Shown here piece after piece: positions 48,609-59,455 of a stretch of DNA of 64,000 nt. The stretch is taken from assembly GCA_936432065.2 (NCBI GenBank), contig OW386287.2:73031804-73095803 (forward strand), given 5' to 3'. A program made the position numbers and the translations under genes. Numbering within the stretch: position 1 is the first letter of the stretch; each line of letters begins with the position of its first letter. The notes beneath the pieces were generated by a model that was not told where the DNA came from, ran no database searches, and saw only the letters and a program-made list of their open reading frames with translations. This DNA is from Rutpela maculata (taxonomy: Eukaryota > Arthropoda > Insecta > Coleoptera > Cerambycidae).

Positions 48609-48780
48609 TTTATTATTATTTAGGTATACTAAAATGAGAAAAATAAAAAAATAAAATTAATTGTCTTAAAAGCTTGCCGCGTGAATAAAAAGAAATACAA
48701 CAAGCTTTTGAGATAATTAATTTTATTATTATTATTATTTTTTTTTTTTCGTTTTAGTACACCTAAATAATAATAAAAGC
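48609..48780. mobile_element. Palindromic MITE (TTATTTAGGTGTACTAAAA type), right part
   Basis: TTTATTATTATTTAGGTATA and TTTTAGTACACCTAAATAAT are inverted, enclosing AAGCTTGCCGCGTGAATAAA as in the 30.0-kb copy. Confidence 0.6.
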
Positions 48781-49011
48781 TTGTTTCGAAAGAGTTTTTT
48801 TTACATTTAATTTTTAATTAATAACACAGGCACACAAAGAAAATAAAGGTCATGTACTTTTTTACCGACTATTATATCTATATGTATTTTGGGGCGCTGA
48901 AACCGAATCCATGTCATAAATATTTTCATGTAAGCTCAAACAACAGATTAGAACAAGCCTGAAACCGGGCAAAAAGTAAATTGAGAAATTGAGCGAGTTG
49001 ACCCATTATTA

Positions 49012-49748
49012 TACTCTTCGCAAAAACGAAGAGTATATTGTATTTGATCGGCACATTTCTAAAATCGTAAATATCGCTCGTAGAGAAAAAGATTTCATAT
49101 CAGTGTTAGTGAACGAATTCTGAACAACTTTCAAAATGTCCGTCTGTCTGTCCGTCTGTCCGTCCGTCACGTAACTTGAGAAAGAAAAATCCGATTGTAT
49201 TGAAATTTAGAAAGTAAGTTAGTGTTAGCTAGAGGAAGAACCCTATTGTTTTTGAAGAAAATCGATCAGCAAATAAAAAAGTTATTAATTATTTAATTAA
49301 AAAAAAAATATTCTCTTAATTTTTGTTGCTTGTACTAAAATGGAAATCTTGCGAAATATTATTTCCATGATATATTTTTTTTGTTTATGAATTTTACTAA
49401 TATATATTTCATAGAAGTACGAGTTGAAATACCTATGTATGATTATCGAAAGATATATATATATCACAGACAATCAGTTTTTGTAGCAATAGCTGGTGGA
49501 GCAGCGGCTAAAGCTTTGCGTTTTGATTGATTGATTGATTGCAATCCAAAGGTCCCGTGTTCGAATCTCACACAGATTGGATATTTTTTTTCATTTTTTT
49601 TTTCATATAATTTTTTTCACAACAAAGATGGTATGACAAAATTTAGGATGTCCAAAAACTAACATTATTTACAAGAAAACTGCGAAGAGTATCCTATAGA
49701 ATGTGTAACAATTATATATAAAAAGCTCAGTAAATTGGCGAAGAGTAC
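49012..49748. mobile_element. Repeat element bounded by TACTCTTCGC / GCGAAGAGTA
   Basis: It begins TACTCTTCGCAAAAACGAAG (itself a hairpin) and ends GCGAAGAGTA. It contains GTCCGTCTGTCTGTCCGTCT repeats and a tRNA-like stretch. It interrupts the tandem units of the family-X arm. The class is undetermined. Confidence 0.5.
49487..49576 (+). pseudogene. tRNA-like sequence (A-box/B-box), SINE-like
   Basis: AGCTGGTGGAGCAGCGGC resembles a Pol III A-box region, and GTGTTCGAATCTCAC is close to the B-box consensus GGTTCGANTCC, spaced about 65 bp apart. A (TTGA)n insertion occupies the anticodon region, so it is not a functional tRNA. Confidence 0.4.
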
Positions 49749-50059
49749 GTTTTTAGCTTGTTTATACCTATTTTGGGACGCTGAAACCGAATCCGAGGTC
49801 AGAATTGTCACATGTCGTCAATATTTTCATGTAATTTCAAAAACAGTTTAGAACAAGCCTGAAATCGGGTACAAAATAAATTGAAAGATTAAATGAGTTT
49901 TTATACGCATTTTGGGACGCTGAATCCGAATCCGTGGTCCAAATTTTCTTATAATGTCAGGATTTTGACATAATCTCAGAAAAATCTCCAAAAACACCTC
50001 AAAAAGGGTCAAAAATTAAAAAAATTTATTGTGCAAATCATCATATCAGCACGTATTTT

Positions 50060-50789
50060 TTAGTGATGCAACGATTACGATTAAGATTAACCGTAATCGC
50101 CGATTATTGGCATTTTACGATTAATCGTAATCGCCGATTATTGCAAACGATTATTTACAATATGTGGTTTTTAATTTCTACGCTGCGTCCTCTAATATGA
50201 AAGATGCCATTCGACACTGGAAAGAAAAATATAACCTTTTCTCGCCTAAAATCCATGACACATAAATATTTTGCATTAAAAGCTTCTAGTTTTCCATCAG
50301 AGAGGTTGTTTTTCACTGCTGGTCTCATACAAGCAACTAGGAGAAATAGGTTGGGTCGAACAAATCTACAATTAATTATTGATTTTTGTTTTATATGGTT
50401 ACATGCTTGCCGTGGTAAAATTTCCAATTCAGTTTTGTACGCATTTAAAAAAGTTTCTACTTTGAGTGTCTTTTCTTGTAATAATTATTATTTGATTATA
50501 TTTTATTTTATCCACCAAGATTTTTACGTGGGGCATATTTATTTACATTATTTACCTTAATCCCTCAATTTAAAGACATTAACAGTAAACTGACTTTATG
50601 TAACAAGTGGTTGCTTTTAGTAATTAATAATAAAATAGTTTTAATAAAGACAATTGCTTTTTATTGTTATACTATGCAATTTAAGTAAGTTTTATAGATA
50701 ATCGTAATCGTATTCGTAATCGGCGATTATCACTAATGATAATCGTAATCGGAATCGTAATCGTAAAAGTAAGAATCGTTGCATCACTA
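50060..50789 (+). mobile_element. Internally deleted hAT transposon, 730 bp
   Basis: Terminal repeats TAGTGATGCAACGATTACG and the complement of GAATCGTTGCATCACTA are flanked by perfect 8-bp duplications GTATTTTT (50052-50059 and 50790-50797). Subterminal CGATTA/TAATCG repeats lie at both ends. It retains the 3' end of a transposase frame. Confidence 0.85.
50204..50395 (+). pseudogene. hAT transposase C-terminal dimerisation (hATC) domain fragment
   Basis: The frame reads HKYFALKASSFPSERLFFTA, then RRNRLGRTNLQL, matching the hATC signature (ALxxLxxPATSxxSERxFSxAG...RNRL). The catalytic DDE domain is missing. The open frame runs on past the domain without homology. It gives direct evidence for the transposase family behind the 8-bp-duplication MITEs in this window. 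Confidence 0.75.
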
Positions 50790-50899
50790 GTATTTTTGGT
50801 CATTAAAATCGAATATGTGTCAAAATGGAATTCACACGTTAAAGTGTTTACATTTTGACGCAGGCTCAAAAGACCTGTGAAAACTAACCCAAATTACGT

Positions 50900-51334
50900 T
50901 TATAAGATAAAAAATGGTCGATAAAATCGCTCTTTATTTCTTCCTGTGATATCGTACCTATTTTGACTCAAAAGATTTATGCAGTGGGCTTCTATTCCTT
51001 TTCTTGTCACTGTCTGGCAAGTTTTTTTAAGCATCCAGTAGTAATCGGCCATCATATGTACGTCCCATTTTCCTTGGTAGCGACGCTCCATCTCTCTTAT
51101 ATCTTGGTGGAACCGTTAACTTTGTTCCTTCCTGTGATCTCCAAGATTTTCTGGGAAGGAATCAACATGAGAATCTAGGAAATATAATTTTAAATTCATT
51201 AAACATCCCAATTTTTGAAAGTTTTTAACCATTTCTGCTACTACATGTTTATAGTCATCACTTTTTACATTTCCCAAATAATTCTCCACGACGATTTTGA
51301 AAATAACCCATGCAGATTTTTCGACGTCATTCAT
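50900..51334 (-). pseudogene. C-terminus of FHQDI/MERRYQG-type transposon protein, one premature stop
   Basis: The minus-strand frame reads MNDVEKSAWVIFKIVVENYL, LKLYFLDSHVDSFPENLG, KEQS-stop-RFHQDIREMERRYQ and WDVHMMADYYWMLKK, ending at 50900. The single TAA sits where a Gly-Glu pair (EEQGERFHQD) is usual in the family, so one nonsense change plus drift explains it. I recognise this C-terminal signature from uncharacterised transposon proteins widespread in arthropods; its biochemical role is unknown to me. It lies between the tandem-repeat arms of the family-X foldback. Confidence 0.6.
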
Positions 51335-52034
51335 CTAGATAACGAGCTGTGTTTTGAGTTTACATGAAAATATTGACGATATGTGACAATTCTGACCTCG
51401 GATTCGGTTTCAGCGCCATAAAAATAAGAGTCAAGGCGTTTAATCATCCAATTTGCGTTTCACCTGGTTTCAGGCTTGTTCTAAGCTGTTTTTTGAGCTT
51501 ACATGAAAATATTGACGACATGTGACAATTCTGACCTCGGATTCGGTTTCAGCGTCCCAAAAATACGTATAAAAACATGAATCAACTCGTTTAATCTTCC
51601 GATTTACTTTTTACGCAGTTTCAGGCTTGTTCTAAGCTATTTTTTGAGCTTACATGAAAATATTGATGACGTGACAATTCTGACTTCGGATTATAGACCG
51701 TGGGATAGTGACAGATTTTTTTTAAACGTTTGGTTCCTATCTGGCCTTTTGGGAGCCTTTTGTGCCTAATTTGTACTAACCATTTTCGTGTTTATCAAAC
51801 GGTTATCCAGGGCCCCTCAGCGGAAAACAAAAGAAAATTTCATGAAAATGAGCAATTTCAAACGTTTTGTTCTTATCTGGCGTCAAGTTAGACTTGCGTT
51901 TTAAATAAAAACATCCGACGGAAGCTTATAGCCAGACAAATTCCGTGGGCCGGAAGGCCCGAAATTTCAATCCAAAGTTGTAAGAAAAATGGTCAAAATC
52001 AGACGATTTGGTTCTTATCTGGGAATTGTATATA

Positions 52035-52249
52035 TCTAATATATAAAAATCTCCTGTCACTGTTTGTTATCGAACTCCTCCGAAACGGCTTGACCGATTT
52101 TTATGAAATTTTTGGTGTATATTTGGTAGGTCTGAGAATAGGTCGTAGGCTATTTTTTATACCCTTAGGTGATAAAGAAATTTTCTTTTTATTTTTTTGA
52201 CAAAAATTTATAATTTATATGGCAAAACAACGTTTGCTGGGTCAGCTAA
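52035..52249 (+). mobile_element. Short Helitron-like element, 215 bp
   Basis: It starts TCTAATATATAAAAATC and ends GGGTCAGCTAA, inserted between A (52034) and T (52250) with no duplication. A 3' hairpin GCAAA-ACAACG-TTTGC lies 8 bases before the terminal CTAA. The opposite arm of the palindrome (about 55137-55165) has the uninterrupted GAATTCTATATATAGGTAAA, exactly the empty site. Confidence 0.75.
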
Positions 52250-52269
52250 TAGGTAAATAGATTATAATT

Positions 52270-52510
52270 CTGTACTTTGGAATGAAAAGGGCGGTTGTCA
52301 CAAAATCAAAAAATATGATTTTGTGACAGAAACGGCCATTTTTGTAAGACATGTGGAGCAAGTATTGGACAACCGTCTATTTAAAGTTGAAATATATTAA
52401 AACATTACATAATATATGAACTTCTGGCCTTTAATTATAGAAATATAAGGCTTTTCTTACATAAAATTCACAAAAAATTGGACACCCGCCCTTTTCATTC
52501 CAAAGTACAG
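52270..52510. mobile_element. MITE with 25-bp perfect inverted ends, 241 bp
   Basis: It begins CTGTACTTTGGAATGAAAAG and ends with the exact complement. AATT flanks it on both sides (52266-52269, 52511-52514). The other palindrome arm has a single AATT (AGATTATAATTATCGCG reversed), which confirms a 4-bp duplication. The superfamily is not assigned. Confidence 0.8.
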
Positions 52511-53800
52511 AATTATCGCGATATAACAAACGCCAGACAAATTCCGAGGGCCCAACAGTGAAAAAATTATTGTTCAAGTTGTCAACTATTCCGCGAAAAT
52601 CAAACGATTTACATTCGTCTGGCATTTGTTTTTTTGTTAATATTAGGCAATAAGTAGTTTCAATTTAAGATTCCCAGACAAGTTGGCTGGGTCCCCTGGA
52701 TAGCCAGACAAAAAGAAAAGCGCGAAAAAAACGCCATTTTTCAAACGATTTATTCCTGTCTGGCATTTGGATTGTAAAAAGATATGTTAATAAATAAGCC
52801 ATATTTCTAGTCCCAGATAAAAATCTTGGGCCCAGACTTAGATATGTTGAGCGAAAGTATCGAAAAATCAAAAAACAGTCGTGTAAAAATCGATGCATTT
52901 TCAAACGATTTACACTCATCTGGGATTTGTTTTTTTAAAAAGATATGTTAATAAACAAACCATATTTCAAGTGCCAGACAAATCTGGGGTGCAGCTGTAG
53001 ATATATCCCAAATTTTGAGGTTCTACAGTTGGCAACTTTTTAATCTTGGCTCCTACGCCAAAAGACTACTCTAGCTAATTTAAATATAATAAAATTTGCT
53101 AAAACTCTTTTTTTAAAATTTTTTGAATTCCGACAAAACTGAAGGAATTAGAGGGGGGGTCGGGATTTGGGACTTTTTTTTTTTCGGAAAAATTTCTCCG
53201 TTTTGTCACCGTAATTAATCGGTAATTAATTGAAATCGATCTCATATATGATGTTCACTTAATATCATGTACTATTTTGACGCTCCGTTAATCTCGGTCC
53301 TTTTTAGATCCTTTTTAGATTTACATACACTACAGGAAAACGTGTAATTTCCTACATTTCCTCGAATATCTCGAAAATTATTGTTTTTTTTGAAAAATTT
53401 GTAGATAACTTATGTAAAGAGAATTGATTGAGCTTTCCGACACTTTTTTTTATTTTTTCTCTAACATAAAGAGCAAAAGACCAAATATGTGGACGTCTCA
53501 AAGCCAACCGCCACCCAGTCTATTAATTAGGGTGAAGACGTGCCACTCGGCTAAAGTACACCATCTGTGGGACCCCCCGCGAGACTAGTTTCTCGATCTG
53601 ACGTCACAGTGCTTTTCGTGAGGTGTAGCGAGGATTTCAACTTTAATTATTTATTGCAAAGTAAGTACTGCGATTTAAGAGCTGCTATTCGGTGTGGCGT
53701 GTTTTTATACATAAACACACCCTTTAATGAAATAAAAAAAAATGGGCAAGTTCCCCATTAGCAAACGATAAATAAAAACCACTCCGGGACGAGCGGGGAG

Positions 53801-53808
53801 TATAAAAA
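53801..53808 (+). promoter_or_regulatory. TATA box TATAAAAA
   Basis: TATAAAAA lies in a locally GC-rich context (GGGACGAGCGGGGAG upstream), 82 bases before the first ATG of a possible exon. It is the best core-promoter candidate in the window. Confidence 0.45.
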
Positions 53809-53889
53809 GCAGCGTCGCTAGCAAGTAATGCACACCACATATGTTTCTACCACATCGCATCTTACGTGTCTTATGTCGCGTGCATTAAA

Positions 53890-54184
53890 ATGAGAGAAGA
53901 AATCGAAAACAGGTACGGACTTAGAAGACTCTCAGTTTCAGATATGGTGTAGTGCAGAGTTGTAAATTATATATTAATATGTAATAACTTATATTAGTCT
54001 TTTTGCTAGTATGTAACTTATTTATTGTAAATATTATCGATCGAGGGATTATGAATGTGACAGTGACAGTTATATTGATTCCAGTGATAAAGAAAATCAA
54101 ATTCCAAATGAGTTTCAAGTGAGAAAATACGGCATTTCAAGCCGCGTGTTGAAAACAACAAAAATATTTTTCCTCGAAAATTAA
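53890..54184 (+). CDS. Possible N-terminal exons of a foldback-transposon gene (join 53890-53912, 54046-54184)
   Basis: Exon 1 reads MREEIEN and ends AACAG|GTACGG. An acceptor at 54044-54045 (ATCGAG) would join it in phase to DYECDSDSYIDSSDKENQIP and a Lys-rich end with TAA at 54182-54184. Acidic Ser/Asp-rich N-termini are usual in transposon proteins of this kind. The acceptor lacks a good pyrimidine tract and no homologous domain is visible. It lies in the loop between the foldback arms, downstream of a TATA box. Confidence 0.3.
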
Positions 54185-54530
54185 AATTGATGAGCGGGGG
54201 GGAGAAAATCTCAAAAAAAAATTATAAACACAACTAAATAGAATATATATTCAAAAATATAAAATAAAATAATAAAAATTATGAAATTTTAAAATGAAAG
54301 TTGATTGTTTACGGAATCTTGGGGGTAACTACCCCGTTACCCCCCATAAATCCGCGTTTGCGGCATTTAAGTAGTGACGCGAAACAAATTTGTTTGTGTA
54401 TAATACTCTTTTAGAATGACAAGCTAACGAAATGCCAGACGAGTGTGAGTCGTTTGAAAATGCATCAATTTTTACACGACTGTTTTTTGATTTTTCGATA
54501 CTTTTACTCAACATATCTACGGCTGGGCCC

Positions 54531-54957
54531 AAGCTTTTTGTCTGGGACTTGAAATATGGTTTATTTATTACCATATCTTTTTAAAATCCAAATGCCAGAC
54601 AGGAATAAATCTTTTGAAAAAATGGTTTTTTTTTTCGTGCACTTCTTTTAAGATTTAAAATATGTTTGACCCACGCTTTTTGTCTGGGACTAGAAATATG
54701 ATTTATTTATTACCATATCTTTTTAAAATCCAAATGCCAGACAGGAATAAATCGTTTGAAAAAATGTTTTTTTTTTTCGTGCACTTCTTTTAAGATTTAA
54801 AATATGTTTGGCCCACGCTTTTTGTCTGGGACTTGAAATATGGTTTATTTATTACCATCTCCTTTTAAAATCCAAATGCCAGACAGGAATAAATCGTTTG
54901 AAAAAATGTCTATTTTTCGTGCACTTCTTTTAAGATTTAAAATATGTTTGGTCCACT
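54531..54957 (+). repeat. Tandem repeat, 3 units of 142 bp
   Basis: Each unit contains ACGCTTTTTGTCTGGGACT, TATGGTTTATTTATTACCAT, AAATGCCAGACAGGAATAAA and CGTGCACTTCTTTTAAGATT. Units begin at 54531, 54673 and 54815. The other arm (52690-52990) has fewer, more diverged units, so the array expanded on one side. Confidence 0.85.
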
Positions 54958-55552
54958 AAAAATGTCTGTGAATGATACATTTTCGTTTTGGTTAATTTTT
55001 ACAAAAAAAAGCATTTCACGTGAGAACCAATCATTTGATTTTCGCGGAATAGTTGACAACTTGAACAATAATTTTTTCACTGTTGGGCCCTCGAAATTTG
55101 TCTGGCGTTTGTTATATCGCGATAATTATAATCTATTTACCTATATATAGAATTCCCAGATAAGAACCCAATCGTTTGATTTTGACCATTTTTCTTATAA
55201 CTTCGGATTGAAATTTCGGGCATTTGTCTGGCGATAAGCTTCCGTCGGATGTTTTTCTTTAAAACGTATGTCTAACTTGACGCCAGATAGGAACAAAACG
55301 TTTGAAATTGCTCATTTTCATGAAATTTTTTTTTCTGTTTTCCGCTGAGAGGCCTTGGATAACCGTTTGATAAACACGAAAATGGTTAGTACAAATCAGG
55401 CACAAAAGGCTCCCAAAAGGCCAGATAGGAACCAAACGTTTAAAAAAATCTGTCACTATCCCACGGTCTATTAGGTTTCAGCGCCCCAAAATACATATAG
55501 ATATGATCGGTAAAAAAAGTACATGACCTTTATTTTTTTTGTGTGCCTGTGT

Positions 55553-56537
55553 AATTACTGTGTTTTCCGCTTATTCAACGCCATTCGTTTTTTTTAAACT
55601 ATAGTAATTAATAAATATGTTTTAGAACCCACAGTTCTACTTTAAATTAAAAAAAATATTTAATCTATTCTAGTTATCTCGTCTTAAATCATTATTCATA
55701 TTTTGTTTCAATGTGATAGCTAAGTGACAAGGATGTTAAAGATAAAGTCAGCAATGTATACGTCTGCCAATGACATTTTCGTATTCAGGGGATCATAATG
55801 AACAAAATAGACCAAGTTTTCAACATGATCATATGACTTAATACAGTTACATTTTTTAAAAGTGATTCTAGAATATCAAGCGGTGCACGCTTCTCTTAAA
55901 GTGCTGTAAAATTTGAAATGTTCGTATTTTTCATTTTTTTTCTCCAAAAAAACAGATTGCAGATCGAATCTGGACCTATGCAGTTTTATTCATTATTTAT
56001 TTACAAACATTTTGATTTTGTTATAGTTTGACCTGATCCGATGAACACAACCCGAGATATTAAAAAAAACGAGACAAAAACATGGTTTTCAAAATTAGAA
56101 TTTAATTTGCAAGAAATGCAGTCCTCCAAAATTAGACAAAACGTTATAGTCAGGAATCTTACCTTCTCAAAAGACGCTCCTAAAATGTCTGGATGTGCAC
56201 TCGAAGATATAGTTTTGAAAATATTCGTCATTATTTAGAATGACCTTGCAAATCTAAATCTGGAGGTTGCCAGCCTGACCGCGATTGCAAATAGGCTTAA
56301 GAAAATTTTTTTTCGAAATTTTTTGTGTTACTGAGGATTGATTAACCTTATGTTCCCACCCCATTTACAGGCTCATTTTTTAACATTCCTTAATTATTTT
56401 CAAACCAACGTAAAGCTTATTCTTTATAGATTCAGATGCTGCCCAATTATTCTCGAAATTGTTGTTAACAAATGCTACAGAAATTGTTTAAACAAAGCGT
56501 ACCAAAATAGTGCAGGGTAAATTTGGAAGAAAAATTG
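55553..56537. other. Spacer, nothing recognised
   Basis: A 65-codon open frame (56041-56238) has no motif. No repeat boundary was seen. Confidence 0.3.
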
Positions 56538-58215
56538 GAAGTATAGTAACGACAAAAAAAATTTTTAAAAATTTTTATTGTTCAAATAGGCTTAGAATGT
56601 CATGAAACGTCGAAATTTTAAGTTTGAGCCAAAAAAAATTTTCTGTCTGTCTGTCGGTATGTAACTTTTTTTTGTGCGCATGTTTACTCTGGAACCGTTT
56701 GAGATATTGACTTGAAATTTGGTACACATATGTACTTTAACGAGATCTAGAACTAGATTATATTATCATCTTGTTCCGTCGAAGGGTTGGGGGGTAAATT
56801 GGGGTAAATTTGGGGTAAATAGATAAATCAAGCAGGTAAGAGTTCATAAAATTGTTATTTAGTATATACAAGAGAAGCTAAGGTCTCAAAAAAAATTTGG
56901 CATTAGCCACCCCCCCCATTACCACCCCCACCCTATTATTAAAGGGGATGAAAAAAATTTGTGATTTAGTGTGTGTACAAGAACCAGAAACCTCAAAATA
57001 TTTTTTTACTTTATCCACCCCCACCACTACCACCCCCTATCAACACCCCCACCCCACTACCGATGTGGGGTATCGTTTTATGGGTTTTTGGGGTAGAGGA
57101 TTTCAAATATTATATTATTATTAGAATGTCACGAAACCTCGAGATTTTAAGTTTGAGAGAAAAAAAAACTTTCTATCTGTCTGTCGGTCTGTTTGTAACT
57201 TTTTTGTGCGCACGTTTATTCTGGAACCGTTTGAGATATTGACTTGAAATTTGGTACAGATATGTACTTTAACGAGATCTAGAACTAGATTATGTTTTCA
57301 TCTTGTTCCGTCGAAGGCTTGGGGGGTACATTGAGGTAAATTTGGGGTAAAGAGGTAAATCAAGCAGGTAAGAGTCCATAAAAATGGTATTCAGTATATA
57401 CAAGAGAAGCTAAGGTCTCAAAAAAAATTTTGGCATTAGCCACCCCCATTACCACCCCACCCCATTATTAAAGGGGATGAAGAAAAATTGTGATTTAGTG
57501 TGTTTACAAGAACCAGAAACCTCAAAATATTTTTTTACTTCATCCCTATCACCACCCCCACCCTACTACCGATGTGGGGTATCGTTTTATGGGTTTTTGG
57601 GGTAGAGGATTTCAAATATTATATTATTAAAGTTCCATAATCATTTATTTTTACTTACAAAATTTTTTCGTTGTGGGTGACTTGGATAGAAAATCTGGAT
57701 GTGGAAGTAGTGATTCCTTGAGCAGCGGTTTTTACTTCCACATGTACTGTGTACTTTAACAGGATCTGGAACTAGATTATATTTTCATCTTATTCCATCT
57801 AAGGGTTGGGGGGTAAATTGGGGGTAAATAGGTAAATCAAGTAAATAAGAGTCCATAAAATTGTTATTTAGTAGCTAAGGTCGCAAAAATTTTTTTGGCA
57901 TTGGCCACCCCCCATTACCACCCCCACCTCATTATTAAAAGGGATGAAAAAAAATTGTCATTTAGTGTACAAGAACCAAAAACCTCAAAATATTTTTTTT
58001 CATCCACCCCCACTACCACCCCCCTATCACCACCCCCACCCCACTACCGATGTGGGATATCGTTTTATGAGTTTTTGGGGTGGGTGATTTCAAATATTAT
58101 ATTATTTAAAGTTCCATAAACAATTATTATCACATACAAAATTTTTTCGTTGTGAGTGACTTGGATAGAAAATCTGGATGTGGAAGTAGTGATTCCTTGG
58201 GCAGCGGTTTTTAAT
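56538..58215 (+). mobile_element. Tandem array of three ACTTCC-family copies
   Basis: Copy 1 runs about 56538-57122 (lacking its 3' end), copy 2 about 57123-57734 (lacking its first bases), and copy 3 about 57735-58215. All are in the same orientation. The copy 2/3 junction is GCAGCGGTTTTTACTTCCAC, a direct head-to-tail join of family ends. Each carries CTTGTTCCGTCGAAGG-type, CCACCCCCACCCC and GGGCAGCGGTTTTT segments. A protein reading of C-rich tracts is spurious. Confidence 0.75.
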
Positions 58216-59455
58216 CAAAGAATTATCTGCATTGCTTTATTGTTGCAAAAGATATGACTATTTTTGTACAGCGCCCGCTATCGTTTTGAGTCTATAAGTG
58301 TACGTCTCACACGTCTGGTCCATCAGTACTTGCACTGCAACCATATGGTTGTAGAACATTATTTACACAACGTTCTTATTATGATTATTACGTATACGTA
58401 AATATTATCATTTGTTATTGTAAAAAAAAAAAACAGAAAAATTTAAAGGGTAATTTCCTTGCAAACAGAAATTATAATAAATTATAACTTAAAGTATTCA
58501 TGAATACAGAAAACAACGTGCAACTAAATAAACTTGAATTTACTGTTTGTGCATGAAAAATAATCGAAGTTATGATTTACATTATACATACCTGAACTAA
58601 ATTGTCGAAATGTTATCGTCCTCCGTCACATTTTCTACTTTGACAACTTCATGTGAAATATTATTGCCCTCCATCACATTTTTTTATTATTTTTTTAAAG
58701 ATATATTGTTTTCTGAATACCTGAAGTAGTAATGAGATAACTTAAGTATGAAATGAGTGGAATACTCCGATTAAAGAACTTATATCTAGATACATAGCAG
58801 GCTACCTTTTCACTATATACCTTGTTTGCTCCTAACATAGTCACATTATATGTCCATTAAAAAGAATAGATGAACATAACATCCCATAGGCAACAGTGGC
58901 GTTGTGTGTGTAGAAAATGTGTAGAATGGTAAATATTTTCATTAAAATTAATTATTGCAATTCCTGCATTACCGGCTCTTTATATAACGTGATGTAGGCA
59001 TACGATATTACAGTAAGATAAAACAGTAAGATAAATATGTATTGAAAGGATATTATAATTTAATTGCTATTTACTTTATAACTGTAAACTGAGCTTCATC
59101 ATGTTACGACTATGGAACGATCGATTTTCTTCTTTTCTAAACTGCTTTCTGCAAACGGCACAGCAGTTCACTATTTATTTGCACTAAATATATTGTCACT
59201 AAACTGTGTAAATATGAATAGAGAATATTATTTAAGTATTGAGCAAATCACAACTTAAAATAAAAAGACTTCTTCATCACATTTTGATCGAAAAACACGA
59301 AAAACGCGTATTAACATTAATGGCGGATATACTGTCAAAAGTGTCAAACTGAGATTATGATAATCAAACTGAACCGATGGTGCCCGAATCGGTCGCGAAC
59401 AGATCGACTAGCCAATCCAGAACTTATGGGAAGAAGTGCCTTAGATTGTGAATCT
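58216..59455. other. Spacer with a MITE end
   Basis: A family-Z terminus (GAGAATATTATTTAAGTATT) is at 59218-59262. CTCCGATTAAAGAACTTATA (58769) has its complement at about 60002, see the inverted pair. Nothing else was recognised. Confidence 0.4.

Larger units (their letters stand above)
51694..55470. mobile_element. 3.8-kb foldback transposon with TTA flanks
   Basis: The termini TAGACCGTGGGATAGTGACA and TGTCACTATCCCACGGTCTA are complementary. TTA flanks both ends (51691-51693 and 55471-55473), a possible 3-bp target duplication as in PIF/Harbinger. The arms (51694-52990, 54370-55470) pair throughout (AAACGGTTATCCAGGGCC, CATCCGACGGAAGCTTATAG). It sits inside a GGATTCGGTTTCAGCG unit of the family-X element. 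The interior has a TATA box and possible first exons (53801-54184). Confidence 0.75.
48834..55552. mobile_element. Family-X foldback, 6.7 kb, heavily nested
   Basis: The ends ACACAGGCACACAAAG and TTTTGTGTGCCTGTGT are followed in both arms by AAAGGTCATGTACTTTTTTA and tandem GGGACGCTGAAACCGAATCC units of about 130 bp (48890-49990 on the left; 51380-51690 on the right, inverted). The interior holds a C-terminal gene remnant (50900-51334). Nested within are a TACTCTTCG element, a hAT copy and a 3.8-kb foldback that splits the right arm. Confidence 0.65.

Noticed and set aside
49487..49576. Functional tRNA gene
   Set aside because: The anticodon arm is replaced by a TTGA repeat and the acceptor ends do not pair.
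56897..58119. Pro/Thr-rich frames (PPPPLPPP-like)
   Set aside because: They arise from C-rich tracts in ACTTCC-family repeats and recur in every copy.
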